From Cordilura impudica (lineage: Eukaryota > Arthropoda > Insecta > Diptera > Scathophagidae), in NCBI GenBank assembly GCA_963682025.1, contig OY821517.1, positions 335,587,144-335,651,143 of the forward strand: 64,000 nt of DNA, given 5' to 3'. The notes beneath the pieces were generated by a model that did not search any database, was not told the origin of the DNA, and worked only from the letters and a program-made list of their open reading frames with translations. Below, in pieces: positions 1 through 11,404 of this stretch. The position numbers and the translations under genes are program-made. Every line of letters starts with the position of its first letter. The first letter of the stretch is position 1.

Positions 1-880
1 GGAGATTATTTATTGATGGTTCTAAGTACAGTTTAAAGGCTCTTCTTTTGCATAATGGGAATCAAAAACCATCCATGCCAATTGCTATTGCCATTAATAC
101 AAAGGAAAATAACGAATCAATGACTGAAATTTTGACATTACTCAAATACAACGATCGTAAATGGAAGATCTCTGGTAACCGTAAAGTGTGTGATTTAAAT
201 TTATTTCTATATATCGTATAGACCATCGTAAATAACTGTAAATTAATCTGTTTCAGGTCATTGGTTTGTTGACTGGTATGCAAGGAGGTTTCACAAAATA
301 TTTTTGTTTCCTTTGTCTATGGGATAGTCGCGCTACATGTCGTCATTACCTCAGAACAGAGTGGCCACAAAGAACTGAGTATTCACCAGGAAAACAAAAC
401 AAAACAAAACATTTCAAATAAACCAAATGACGTTCTCCTTCTGCCGCTGCACATAACATTAGGCCTTTTTAAGAACTTTGTCAGGGCTCTGGACAAAGAC
501 GGTGCAGCATTTAAATATTTGTTTTTCCTAAAATTTCATATGCTAAAATCAAAGAAAGCATATTTGTTGGCCCTCAGATCAGGAAGCTATTAAATGATGA
601 CAACTTTTTCACAATGTTTATTGGAGAAAGAATATGCAGAAATCATTCAATAGCATCGTGGACAGTTTTCTTTGAAATAAAAAAAGTGAAAAGTAAAGAC
701 AAATTGTTGCTGAATTAATGAAAAATTATCACGAATTAGGTGCACGAATGTTACTCAAAATGCATTTTCTTCATACGCATTTAATTTTTTTTCCACAAAA
801 CCTAGGTGAGGTGAGCGATGATCAATGGGAGCGTGAGATTTAATTAAAATTGAAACACAACACTACAAAAATATTGAAAG
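1..880 (+). pseudogene. Two-gene (CACTA-like) transposon protein, fragment cut by the window edge
   Basis: Translating the plus strand from base 2 gives RLFIDGSKYSLKALLLHNGN and its continuation. After a break near 180 it resumes at about 257 with IGLLTGMQGGFTKYFCFLCL and WDSRATCRHY, later LDKDGAAF, then LLKMHFLHTHLIFFPQNLGE near 750-810. I recognise this as a protein found in many copies in arthropod genomes. A second decayed copy is on the minus strand at 52950-54170 ([19 protein letters not shown]). The FIDGS start and the CxxC/HY segment suggest an RNase H-fold transposase with a zinc-binding insert, but that is inference. Several stops and frameshifts make it a pseudogene. The reading stops at about 860, and the C-terminus reappears at 4350-4444 beyond an insertion. 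Confidence 0.7.
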
Positions 881-1043
881 AATATCAGTTTTTAAAAGAA
901 AGATAAAAGAATATTTACTTGAAAAATTGGAAATACTTCTCTCGTAATTAAATCTTGTAACAAAGAATATTGATCTCATTGTAAATATAAAATAAATTAC
1001 TTTTCTTATAGATAGAATTTTTTTTTTTATTTTACTTAATGTG

Positions 1044-1080
<37 letters not shown>

Positions 1081-1280
1081 GGCGAGTTGGCAAACTATTT
1101 TAAACAAGAATTAAATATATACATAATTCAATTTAGAATTATGTATATATTTAATTCTTGTTTAAAATAGTTTGCCAACTCGCCTCTATAATGTCCTTTG
1201 GACGCTGAGCACTAATTATTGAATTGTAAATTTATTTGTTTTTTGGAATAAAGATTATATATAAACCAAAAAAAAAAAAA
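881..1280. other. AT-rich inserted segment ending in a poly(A) tract
   Basis: Non-coding DNA between the broken transposon gene and the 3-kb repeat. It holds a (TA)n run at about 1048-1074, the palindrome at 1077-1188, and an AATAAA-like motif near 1245 followed by 15 A residues up to about 1282. A polyadenylation signal followed by an A tract suggests a retroposed 3' end, but no protein supports this. Confidence 0.4.
1077..1188. repeat. Perfect 53-bp inverted repeat (hairpin)
   Basis: Bases 1077-1129 and 1136-1188 are exact reverse complements, separated by 6 bases. The arms begin TAGAGGCGAGTTGGCAAACT. A (TA)n microsatellite lies directly upstream. It could be a snap-back insertion or a very short foldback element; a regulatory-RNA hairpin is possible but unsupported. 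Confidence 0.9.
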
Positions 1281-4200
1281 AACAAGTAAGAGTGTTAAAT
1301 TCGGCTGTGCCGAATCTTTGATACCCTCCACCTCGGTTTGAGTCTTGATAATAAATGTAAATGAAAAAGTAAACAATTTGTTAAACTTAATACCAAATTA
1401 TTTCAGCAAATTCTTTGGGTTGGTTTTCGTCTTTTCTATTATTTCGGATTTATTTCGGTGTTTGCTTTTTGGTCATCGTGGTTGCTGATTGGAATGCATT
1501 TAGGTTATATACCTATATGCATGCGTTTCCGGTTATATGACATAACGTCTCGTTTAATTTAGTTTTTTCTAATTAAATAGCTCGCCTTAACCTCCATTGC
1601 AAAGGTAAGGGTTGTGCATGGTGGCTATATGCATTAAATCGTGCTAATTGGAGATGGCTGTATAGTTTCTTTTAACTGGCCAAATATTTCTTCATTGCGG
1701 CCATATAGTTCGGATGGAGTAACAAAATAATAACCAAAAAAAAAATCTCTCAATTTTTTTATTAAAATATTGCCATATTTGGAAAACATAGAGAATAAAT
1801 TTATAATAATAAATATTCAAATTAGGGATGCCAAACGCAAAAAACCAGATGTCCCAAACATTTTAAATAAAATAATTTGTTCTCTTTATTTTCTGAAAAA
1901 CTTCAAATTTTCATCCAAAAAAAAATTTGAAAATTTATATATAAAAAATAACATTCTCATCAAATTGCGTTTATTTATGTAACAGTTTTTATGTTCGCAA
2001 TTCTTAAATATCATTTGACGTTTTCTAAAATTCATTGAATTTAAATTAATGTTTTCTGTAGTGTGATTCTGTAAATTTCAACGATCCGACAATCGCAAAA
2101 TATATCGACAGCTATTGTTGTTTGCACTAAGGATTAAGTGATTCACTAAGTACATACATCTTAACGACAGTCGACAAATCTATTTTTCTATTTATTTAAA
2201 TTGTAAACGAGTGGCATCTCTGTCAAAATAAGCGAAAACACAAAGAAGAATAGAAAAAAACAAATTACTGCGTGTTTGACAGGATAATTTTATGTTTATG
2301 TTTAATATCTTTATTTTTTTTACTAATATTTCTGAGTACTTATTTGAAAATGAAATAATGAATTGAATATGCTATTTAATTTTTTTATTTATATAAAAAA
2401 TTTTTTTAATTAAAGCAAAATATTTTCACTATTTTATGATTTTTATTTATGTATGACGACATTTCAACCTAAAAATTTAAGTTTTTATCGATTGAATAAA
2501 CAACACAAAAATGGTTGTCGTTTAGATAACAACAACAGCTGACTTTAACAGTAGCGAATATCGTTTAAAAATTTTACTGATAATTTTGCAATTTTCTTTT
2601 TTTAACGATTCGACTATCGTTAAAAGAAATTACTGAATCGCGGTACTGAAAACTATTAATTTCTCCTGAATGTCAATATTTTTTTTAAATGTAAAAATTT
2701 TTTCAATGTAAACATATGTACATAGGTATTTGGTGATTTTTTTTTTTTAATTTCAATTTGTGTTAACGAATAAAATCTATATATTAAAGATGCAATTGAT
2801 GTCTTCTAAATTTAAAATTGTAATTTCCGACGTTTTGATATGATTTTCTGAAATTCAATTAATTGTAATTTATGATTGGAAATTTTTAATTCCAGTTTTT
2901 AGAATTGATATTTTCTTAAATTTGAATGGAAAATTTAAAAATGGCAATTTTGTATTTATGTGAATAATAATGCTTTAGTAATTATAAACAATTTTTAAAA
3001 ATTAGATGTATCGCAATCAGATATTTTGTAGGTAAAGCAGAATAATAATTCTATATAACTATGTAGAACTGTTTTGAAAGCAAAAAACTCATTGATGAAT
3101 TCGGTAACTCTATTTTGTAAAGACAACAAAAGTTAATATGTCAAACTTATGTTCATATTTGTAAAAGAATAATGAAAATACGTATGAAATAAAAATACCA
3201 GCCCGTGTATACTCTTAACATTGTTCTGTATGATATCCAGTTGAAAATATTAACATTCATGTTAAAATAGAAATAACTATTGCAAAGCTAATTAGAACAA
3301 ACAAAAATTGTGGCGCCTCCACTGTGGCATAGTCACGCTGAGCAAAATGAAAAAACACTCTGTTAATGCAAAAGAAATGTATTTTCCCCACAACAAAATA
3401 TTGCAGAATTTTATGTAAATAAAATAATATACCGACTTATTTCTAACATGCAGTTGTTATGGATATACATATATAATATATGTATATTATTTGTATTATT
3501 TAATATGTTTATATAAATTTATAAATAAATTTATACATAAAATTTTTTTTTTGCTATATTTACATTGTTTTTTTTTTATTAACAAATAGGTATTTTAGCA
3601 TTATTTGCTTTAGATGTTGGTGAATTTTTACTCCCTTTATATTAACTCGTAGTGTCTGCTTGTCGAAAAATTTTGGATCGATTTTAACCAATTTCCCGTG
3701 AGCCATTCGATCTGAAATTTTGCAGGCAGGCTCGTGGTAATAACAGAAATGATCTGTTAGAGTGATGCCAAAACAATGGAAACTTTTAAATTTTTCTACC
3801 AGAGTTAATAAAAAAAATGTACAAAGGGTTAGTTTTTATTATATTATTACCACAACGACCACAAAAACAATAAGTCTAGCTATGACAACTGCACAACATT
3901 TAGAAGAACAACAAGAACAATATAGAAACATCATATTTTTAATTTTTTTTTACTTTTTCAGAGATTTCCCTGGACCTGTTCCACCGATTTTAATGATTTT
4001 TGAAATAGAAATCTTCCCATGAATTTGTTGAATCATTCTCACTAAAAATGATAACTGTAGCTGCACTATTCAGGGCGTGATCGTGACAAGAACAACATAG
4101 AAAATTATATTTTTTTAAAACTTTTTTTAGTTCTTCATTCAAATCTCGGGCCCTAATCGACCAATTTGGACGATTTTAAACAGCAAACTTTTCAGGATGT

Positions 4201-4330
4201 TAGTGAATCATTTTTTATGTCAACGAGCACCCTAGCAGCCCGATTGGTCCAAAATTGTTTTTCTAATTATAACAAATGGAATGACAAACTTATATATACC
4301 CTCTGCACACTGGAGTGGAGGGTATAAAAA
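1281..4330 (+). mobile_element. 3-kb dispersed repeat, copy 1 (mini-me-like ends, non-coding)
   Basis: It starts AACAAGTAAGAGTGTTAAAT and ends CACTGGAGTGGAGGGTATAA. The whole stretch is closely matched, with small indels, by 39553-43542. The start resembles that of the shorter mini-me-like repeats (AACAAGTAAGAAAATTATAG), and both kinds end in GGTATAA, so they are probably related non-autonomous families. No open reading frame of substance lies inside, and short frames such as 1770-1982 are not preserved as genes. This copy lacks two insertions and a roughly 100-bp GACG-containing segment near the 3' end that copy 2 carries. It sits inside the transposon gene broken between 880 and 4350. Confidence 0.75.
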
Positions 4331-4349
4331 AAATTTCAAGGATTTTAGG

Positions 4350-4444
4350 ACAAAAGCACGCTGGGAGACTATTGCTGGACTGTAATGCGTGAAACCGAAC
4401 CAACAAAATACAAACCACGTTCAAATAATGCCGTCCACTTTTGA
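4350..4444 (+). pseudogene. C-terminus of the transposon gene started at 1-880
   Basis: The plus strand reads TLGDYCWTVMRETEPTKYKP and then RSNNAVHF and a stop at 4442-4444. The DYCW..xRET motif matches [12 protein letters not shown] in the minus-strand copy at 52950-54170, and this is where the family protein ends. It is therefore the displaced end of the gene at 1-880, pushed 3.4 kb away by later insertions. Confidence 0.65.
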
Positions 4445-4449
4445 AAATT

Positions 4450-4847
4450 CATTGATTTTTAAATAAACTAACGATTTCGTATGAAAAAAACGAATAAAAA
4501 CATTTTTTTTGTATCTCGAAAACCTGACGTGATAGAGAAAAACCAATTACAGATTCGAATTCAGCCCACCAAATTACCATAGGAAAGATGTTTGGTTGCT
4601 CTAGTCCAAAACATTGTTGGCTAGTGTAATTTAATACTGAAATCGATTCATATAACAACTTGTCGAAAAAATTTATCTGTAGAACGAAATTTTCGTAATA
4701 TAAGATAAATCTCATATTTTCCCCACCTGAAATTTTAAATCGATTTTCGGCGCGACTTTTCTTTATCCAATTGTCTCCAAACTTCACATTTATTAGTTTT
4801 ATAAATGACATTTTCATTCTTAAGGACTACTCTAGTGTACACTAGGG
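4450..4847. repeat. Inverted partial copy of the TAGGGTGGCCC repeat
   Basis: The reverse complement of about 4635-4840 matches 4845-5070 loosely, including a shared block around TCGACAAGTTGTTATATGAA. The two are head to head around the palindrome CTAGTGTACACTAG at 4833-4846. The ORFs reported here on either strand have no recognisable family. The region looks like one arm of a foldback element related to 59366-60945. Confidence 0.45.
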
Positions 4848-5592
4848 TGGCCCTTAATAAAAAAGTGTTCAAACTCTCGGTCTCACACGAGCAAAAAAAC
4901 TGCGAAATACATAAGTTTTGGGTCAATAAAAAAAATTTAGAGGTGCCACAACGTGACGAAAATTTCAAGCGTGTTATATGGGGAAAATATGATTTTTCTT
5001 CAGATTTTACGAAAATTTCATTCTATAGTTTAATTTTTTCGACAAGTTGTTATATGAATCGATTTCAGTACTAAATAATCTCTTTAAAAAGCTATATAAC
5101 TTCAAAATAGAAAAAAAAAATCGCCTAGAAATAGCAAATACCCCAGACCACTTTTGTGCCAATTTGACGGAAATTTTTTCAACTTTAAGAAATTAATTAA
5201 AGCCATAATCCGTTTTTCGTTTTTTAAAATATGTTCATTCAAAGAGTAAATAAAAAAACGTATTTTTTGACTTAAATTGAATTAAGTCGATATAGGTCGT
5301 ATATGGATACCCCACATATTTTTCAGCGCTGAATATTTTGAGCTATTTTAAATATGGGAGAGTCAAAGATTCGTCTATTTGTGCAATAATATCGTAAAAA
5401 AAAATTAAAAATTTTTTTTTTACATTTGAATGAGTATTTTGGAAAATATCATGAAAATATCTTCATCCAAATTTTGGCAGGCTCGAAAATGATTTTAGAG
5501 GTATGGTTCCTTGGGCAAATATACTTGTTATGGCCCAGAATCGTGATGAGCCCATAGAGATTTTTCGGCCCCCTACAATTTGACCTACCCTA
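4846..5592. repeat. TAGGGTGGCCC-type foldback repeat, composite copy
   Basis: It begins TAGGGTGGCCCTTAATAA and resembles the left arm of the element at 59366-60945 for about 350 bp. The right end (GACCTACCCTAA at about 5582) instead resembles the TTAGGGCGGGTCG terminus of the element at 14958-18482, including the phrase AAGGAACCATACCTCT in reverse complement near 5500. It is probably two element ends fused by deletion. No matching target duplication was found. Confidence 0.4.
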
Positions 5593-5975
5593 ATATATAT
5601 GGTTCCTTTAACTCCTATGAGGAGCATAGGGTGCAAGGCTCTTTATTTCATTCCAGGATTTGCCTACTCTCGAAGCTTCTAAATCTAATTGTCTTCGTCA
5701 AGTGTATGCTGGCCGTTCTCTTCTTCTACTTCCTTGTTGGTTCCAGTCTATAGTATTACGGGTGACATCATCTGGACATCTTCGCAATGCATGACCAATC
5801 CAATGTCATTTCCTTCTCAACACTTCTATTTATATTTGGCTCTGATGAGTACGTTCCAGAATTGTATGTTCGATATCCTGTTCTGTTCTTAATATTCTTC
5901 TCAGGCATTTGTTGAACGAAGACTTGCAGGGTGTTTACATCTTCGGTATCCAAAATCCATGTTTCGCACCCATAG
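5593..5975 (-). pseudogene. RTE-type LINE, 3' part of reverse transcriptase ORF (fragment)
   Basis: The minus strand reads LYYGCETWILDTEDVNTLQV near 5900-5970, the conserved tail of RTE-clade LINE polyproteins (LLYGxETW). The upstream part of the same ORF is at 10434-10610 and ends SVLLYG. The two halves are separated by the element at 5976-10425 and joined before it inserted. The frame decays further downstream (WSCIAKMSR). Confidence 0.7.
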
Positions 5976-6475
5976 TAGAGCGCCCATAAAACAAAAAGTG
6001 TTATTTTTTCCGCTCCCCGTTCATTTTCTACTATATTGGGCATAAAAAATAATATCCGTGCAAAAATTTTTTAAATCGGAAGCAAACCGGCCAGTCCGTC
6101 ACGACTTTTAGCCCTAAAAATGGAGTAAAATTAGTTCCAAGCTTTGATGAGCTATAACTCGTAAGCCAGATGACTTTCGAAAAATACAGCTTTAGCATTT
6201 GTATTGCAAATATATAGGCAAACATTTTTCTCCTACAAATTTTTGACCTAGCTATTACCCTTCATGGTGTTTTAAGAGGTCAAACTTCAAATTTGCAGTC
6301 AAAATTTTTTTCAAACGTAAATTAGTAAATGTATTTATAAATCTATTTAGGTTTGACTATTGCCAAATTGTAAAGTATTATATGTAGTTTCCATAAAAAA
6401 TAAGACATTTTTAAAATATATCGTTTATTTCATGACAGAGTTAAAAACAATGAAAAATCAACAAATTTTTAATTA

Positions 6476-7262
6476 AAACAAGTAAGAAAATTATAGTCGG
6501 TCTAGACCGACTATACGATACCCTATACGATGCGTTTAGAAACCCTATCCCTTAGGCCCAACTAACTGGACATAGAAAATAAGCAAAAACCAAATTTGAG
6601 TGGGATTTTTATTAACTTTTTTTTGGCTGCAGATATGAAAAAGTTAATATCGGATGCTATATCTATATAGGGACTAGGTCCAAAAATGGACCGATCCTGA
6701 TCATGTTTGGTAAGGTTTCTTGTATTTTGGAAAAATATATACAAACAAAATTTGAGAAGAATCCGTGCAATATTTTTGTTTTTTAATAGATTTAAGTGAA
6801 GATCGGGAAGCAGCTCTATGTGGGATCAAAGGGATAATTTTTGGACTACTCATTAGTTGATGTAATGAACGCATACAAACCCAATTTGAATAAGATCTAT
6901 ATGACAATTTGGATCTTATGGCAATTTATGTCGATTTCATACGGGTAATTTGTATGGGGGCTAGGTCTGAACATCGACCGATTCTCACCAATTTCAACAG
7001 CGTTCATCCCATGGCTGATGAAAGCTTATATACCAAATTTTATCAAAATATATTCATATTTGCGACCTGCAGTTTGATTACAAGGTTTACATGGACACAC
7101 AGACGGACGGACGGACGGACGGACATTGTTAAATCAACTCAGAAAGTGATTCTGATTCGATCGGTATAATTAAAGATGGATCTAGGTCAAATATTTTTGG
7201 TTGTTACAAACAGCAGCACAAAGTCATTATACCCAAACCACATAGTGGTATAGGGTATAAAA
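6476..7262 (+). mobile_element. mini-me-like repeat, copy 1 of a tandem pair
   Basis: It begins ACAAGTAAGAAAATTATAGT followed by the palindrome CGGTCTAGACCG, has a (GACG)n run at about 7104-7125, and ends CATAGTGGTATAGGGTATAA. The combination of constant ends and an internal GTCY/GACR tetranucleotide run matches the published description of dipteran mini-me elements. It has no credible coding capacity, and the ORFs inside it are chance frames. Confidence 0.75.
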
Positions 7263-7270
7263 ACAAAACA

Positions 7271-8078
7271 AACAAGTAAGAAAATTATAGTCGGTCTAGA
7301 CCGACTATACGATACCCTATACCATGCGTTTAGAGACACTATCTCTCAGGCCCAACTAACTGGATATAGAAAATAAACATAAACCAAATTTGAGTGGGAT
7401 TTTTATTAATTTTTTCGGCTGCAGATATGAAAAAGTTCATATCGGATGCTACATCTATATGGGGACTAGGTCCAAAAATGGACCGATCCTGATCATGTTT
7501 GGTAAAGTCTCTTGTATTTTGCAAAAATATATACAAACAAAATTTGAGAAGAATCAGTGCAATATTTTTGTTTTTTGATAGATTTAAGTGAAGATCGGGA
7601 TGCAGCTCTATATGGGGCCTATGACTAAGAGTTCTCCATTAGGGATTATTTTTGGACTACTGATTAATGGATGTAATATATACATACAAACCCAATTTGA
7701 CTAAGATTTGTATGATAATTTGGATCTTATGGTAATATATGTTGATATCATAGGGGTCATTTGTATGGGGGCTAGGTCTGAACATGGACCGATTCTCACC
7801 AATTTCAATAGCGTTCATCCCATGGCCGATGAAAGATCAAATACCAAATTTTGTCAAAATATATTGATATTTGCGACCTGCAGTTTGATTACAAGCTTTA
7901 CATGGACACACAGAGGGACGGACGGACGGACGGACGGACATTGTTAAATCAACTCAGAAAGTGATTCTGATTCGATCGGTATAATTAAAGATGGGTGTAG
8001 GTCAAATATTTTTGGTTGTTACAAACAGCAGCACAAAATCATTATACCCAAACCACATAGTGGTATAGGGTATAAAAA
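7271..8078 (+). mobile_element. mini-me-like repeat, copy 2 of a tandem pair
   Basis: It has the same layout as the preceding copy and is highly similar along its whole length, with the GACG run at about 7914-7940. Only about 8 bases separate the two. Head-to-tail tandem placement points to tandem amplification or insertion beside an existing copy. Confidence 0.75.
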
Positions 8079-8089
8079 TTAAAAATCTT

Positions 8090-9640
8090 CCCTTGAAAAG
8101 TTATTTTCTAAGTATTCTACAAATGTCTTTTTGGAAAAACTTTTTGTAGGCAGATTTTTACATTGCTGTTCCATTGCATGTAATAGAAATTGTTTCTGCT
8201 CTTCTTGGTGAGTTAAAACAGCATTGAATCGCGTTATTAATGCAACTACGTTCTGCAATATCATTTACAACTAGAAGCTTTTCAATTTTATTTTTTGCCG
8301 CAAGGTACTCTTCATTTCTATTCCATGTACTCGGATCATTCATCAAAAATGTTGGATTAATGCTTGTTATATTCTGATTCAGAATAGTTTCAAAAAAAAA
8401 GTGTTTTTTTTGTAACAAAGTCACTTAGTTGCATAGAGGCTAATTCCTTAGGTGGCAAATGAGCCCGTTTTGGTTTATCAAGATGACCTATTTTTGTCAA
8501 ATTTAATAACATATTTCTTTTCATGTCAACATGAACATCATCGTCAATAAACGCCAATGCATTTCAATACCAGAGATGTCGAAGGAGTTTGTTTCGCACC
8601 GCAACCCCTATGTCTCTATCAATGACCTTAAAGTTGTCCAGATCCTTTAAAAGGTTTAAATCATTGGCAGGTGCTTTGGTGCCACTTGACACAAAAACCA
8701 GTATTTTAAGTATATTGTAACGACGAAAATGTTAAAACTTCTAATATTTTTCAATTGCTGAGCTGAAATTATAATGGTTTCCTTTATGATTTTAAAACAA
8801 TATAAAAATAAATTTCACACATCTTACCAGAGAGATTGAGTTGCTTTCTAAAAAGAAAGATTTTTAAAGAATATATAACCTTTGCCATACACCGGGCATG
8901 ACTTACGGCACCTGGCTGAGAAATTTTATAATTTGGAGTTTTTCTCCGAGGAAAAGCTATCCCAATTTCAGCATTTCTATGTAGTCGTGTCTGGTACTAT
9001 CCACTTTATTCTGCATTTGATCATTAATGAATTCAATTATTTCATTCCGAATGCCAACTGGAAAATGTCTGCTAATAATAGGATCCAAAGTACCAGATTC
9101 AAAATTATCGTGTTGTAGCTCAGGCCATGAAGTGCGAAATTTTTCGAATAAACTTATTTTAGGACCAGATGTTGTTGATTCTATAGTCGCTTTAAATGCA
9201 GCTCCGGCAAGAAGCTCCATTATGTGATGGCGACATGCCAAATACAGTCTTGAAGTGCAGAGTACACAGCGTCAGCTTCAATAGCACCTATTTGTCTAGT
9301 TAGTTTTGGTACACCCAAAATTTTTGTTTCACAGCAAGCAGATAATATTATTGCGAATCTATTGCATTTTACATGACTCGTACTGGTACAGTCTTCTAAA
9401 CTTTTCTATCCCAGTGTTAGAACGTTGCAATCTTATATATTTCGGTGAAATATTTAATGTACTAACGTCAATGCCCAAATTATATGCAGTTTGGCCAATG
9501 ATAACTGCGGCTCCCTTGTTACTTACTTGGAACCTGTCTAAGGCTTGGGTTATTCCAGATTCAATAATGCTTTGAGATTGTTGTGGCTTAACACTACTAT
9601 TTGGTTGTTGTGGAGGAAAATAAACAGACATATCTGATTC
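8090..9640 (-). pseudogene. hAT-like transposase pseudogene
   Basis: Read on the minus strand, fragments appear in order: MSVYFPPQQPNSS, VPKLTRQIGAIEADAVYSAL, MACRHHIMELLAGAAF, a TSWPELQHDNFESG block, PGAIHHARWMSKAIYSL near 8790, LDNFKVIDRDIGVAVRNKLL, KPKRAHLPPKELASMQLSDF, and a C-terminal MNDPSTWNRNEEYL block. The ACRHHIMEL and HHARWM motifs correspond to the CxxH and RW motifs of hAT-type transposases. Between SALQDC and ACRHH the expected segment with the second catalytic aspartate (DTTxxNTG in relatives, from memory) is missing, so the gene has an internal deletion as well as frameshifts. A piece of the C-terminal coding region is also copied in inverted orientation at about 9805-9890. 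Confidence 0.7.
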
Positions 9641-10433
9641 TGATTCTGTTTCACTGTTTTCTTCTATTAAAATTTCCTCAGAGTCACTTGTTTTTTTGAA
9701 TTATTCTTTGGTTGTAACTTTACAACATCTAAACCAAATTTTTGACGTAACAATATAAGCGACTTACGATGATCAAGTTTTGCTAGACAAAGTGCAACAA
9801 AGTGAATCAGAATATAACAAGCATTAATCCAACATTTTTGATGACTAATCCGAGTACATGGAATAGAAATGTAGAGTACCTTGCGCCAAAAAAAAGTGTT
9901 TTGTTTTTTTTAAATTAAAAATTTGTTGATTTTTTCATTGTTTTTAACCCTGTCATGGAATAAAAGATATGTTTTAAAAATGTCTTATTTTTTATGGAAA
10001 CTACATATAATACTTTACAATTTGGCAATAGTCAAACCTAAATAGATTTATAAATACATTTTCTAATTTACATATGAAAAAAATGTTGACTGCAAATTTG
10101 AAGTTTGACCTCTTAAAACACCACGAAGGGTCATAGCTAGGTCAAAAATTTGTAGGAGAAAAATGTTTGCCAATATATTTGCAATACAAATGCTTAAGGT
10201 GTATTTTCCGAAGGTCGTCTGGCTTACGAGTTATAGCTCATCAAAGCTTGGAACTAATTTTACTCGATTTTTAGGGCTAAAAGTCGTGACGGACTGGCCG
10301 GTTTGCATCCGATTGAAAAAATTTTTGCACGGATATTATTTTTTATGCCCAATATACTAGAAAATGACCGGGGAGCGGAAAAAATAACAGTTTTCCATTT
10401 TTTTATATATTTCATGGGCGCTCTAACCCATAG

Positions 10434-10615
10434 AGCAGAACAGATTTCACACATGAAGTGAAGATGTTGATTTTTGTGTGGGTGGAGATGACTGGTGATT
10501 TCCATACTGTGCTTAGTTGACCGAAAGCTTGTCGGGCTTTCATAGTGCGATTCAATACATCGTCAGAAGATCCTCCGGTCGTTGTTATGATACTACCCAA
10601 GTAGCAAAAGAAGTT
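10434..10615 (-). pseudogene. RTE-type LINE reverse transcriptase fragment (upstream half)
   Basis: The minus strand reads MGSIITTTGGSSDDVLNRTM, then KARQAFGQL, HTKINIFTSCVKSVLLYG. This is the conserved region just before LLYGCETW in RTE-clade LINEs. The continuation is at 5593-5975, beyond the hAT-like insertion. The joint duplicates ACCCATAG. Confidence 0.75.
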
Positions 10616-11087
10616 TTGGCAGGAACAAAATATGGTGTTTTAAGTCCAAATGAATAATGAACGCGTCGTTTTTAAGTTTAATTAGAATCTGATTTTATTA
10701 TTGAGCTTCAGCTCTATTTATATGAATAGTCATTCCAGCTTATTTAAACTTACTATAAATAGACATTTGTTTTATTCAGTATCAGCAAGGATCGTGTTGC
10801 TGTACTGAATAACCTCAATCAAATGTAAATCGCTCAAATAATGTTTGATCCGCACAAACCCCGCATTGAACAATTTGAATCATTATTGATACTTTATTTG
10901 TTCCACACATAATATATGCATTGGCTAGTGAAGTACACTACAGTAAAAATATTTCAAATTACTACCGCCATCTATATGTCAGGTCGGGTTGTTCTGGGAT
11001 CACTTTCGGTTAGTGTAAATCTTAGCATGATATCTCTTACGATTTCATTTGTTACAAACCAACGCATCAACAATTTTGTAAATAAAA
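10616..11087. other. Unassigned non-coding stretch
   Basis: AT-rich, with no long open frame and no recognised motif. It lies between a truncated LINE and a mini-me element. A worn solo LTR is possible, but I could not identify matching termini. Confidence 0.3.
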
Positions 11088-11404
11088 ACAAGTAACAAAA
11101 TTATGGTTGATCTAGACCGACTGTACGATACCCTATACCATGCGTTTAGAGACCCTATCTCTTAGGCCCAACTAATTAGATATAAAAAATAAGTATTAAC
11201 CAAATTTGAGTGGCATTGTTTTTAATTTTGTTGCTTTTGAATATGAAAAAGTTCATATCAGATGCTATATTTACTTGTGGACGAGGGACAAAAATGGATC
11301 CATTCTGACCATATTTGGTAAAGTCAGTTATTTTTTGTAAAAACATAGACAAACCAAATTTTGGAAATATTTGTGCAATATTTTTGTTTTTTTTTTTTTA
11401 TAGA

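Larger units (their letters stand above)
5976..10425 (-). mobile_element. hAT-like DNA transposon with ~500-bp TIRs and 8-bp target duplication
   Basis: The ends are TAGAGCGCCCAT and ATGGGCGCTCTA, directly flanked by the 8-bp repeat ACCCATAG at 5968-5975 and 10426-10433. Long inverted repeats run from about 5976-6475 and 9900-10425 and share a block that includes GACCTCTTAAAACACCA. The transposase remnant is on the minus strand (8090-9640). Two mini-me-like elements were added later at 6476-8078. The 8-bp duplication and the CxxH and RW motifs of the transposase fit the hAT superfamily; P-type elements also make 8-bp duplications and are the main alternative. Confidence 0.8.

Noticed and set aside
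10616..11087. Possible solo LTR
   Set aside because: No TG..CA termini with flanking duplication, and no partner LTR or retroviral-type coding sequence in the window.
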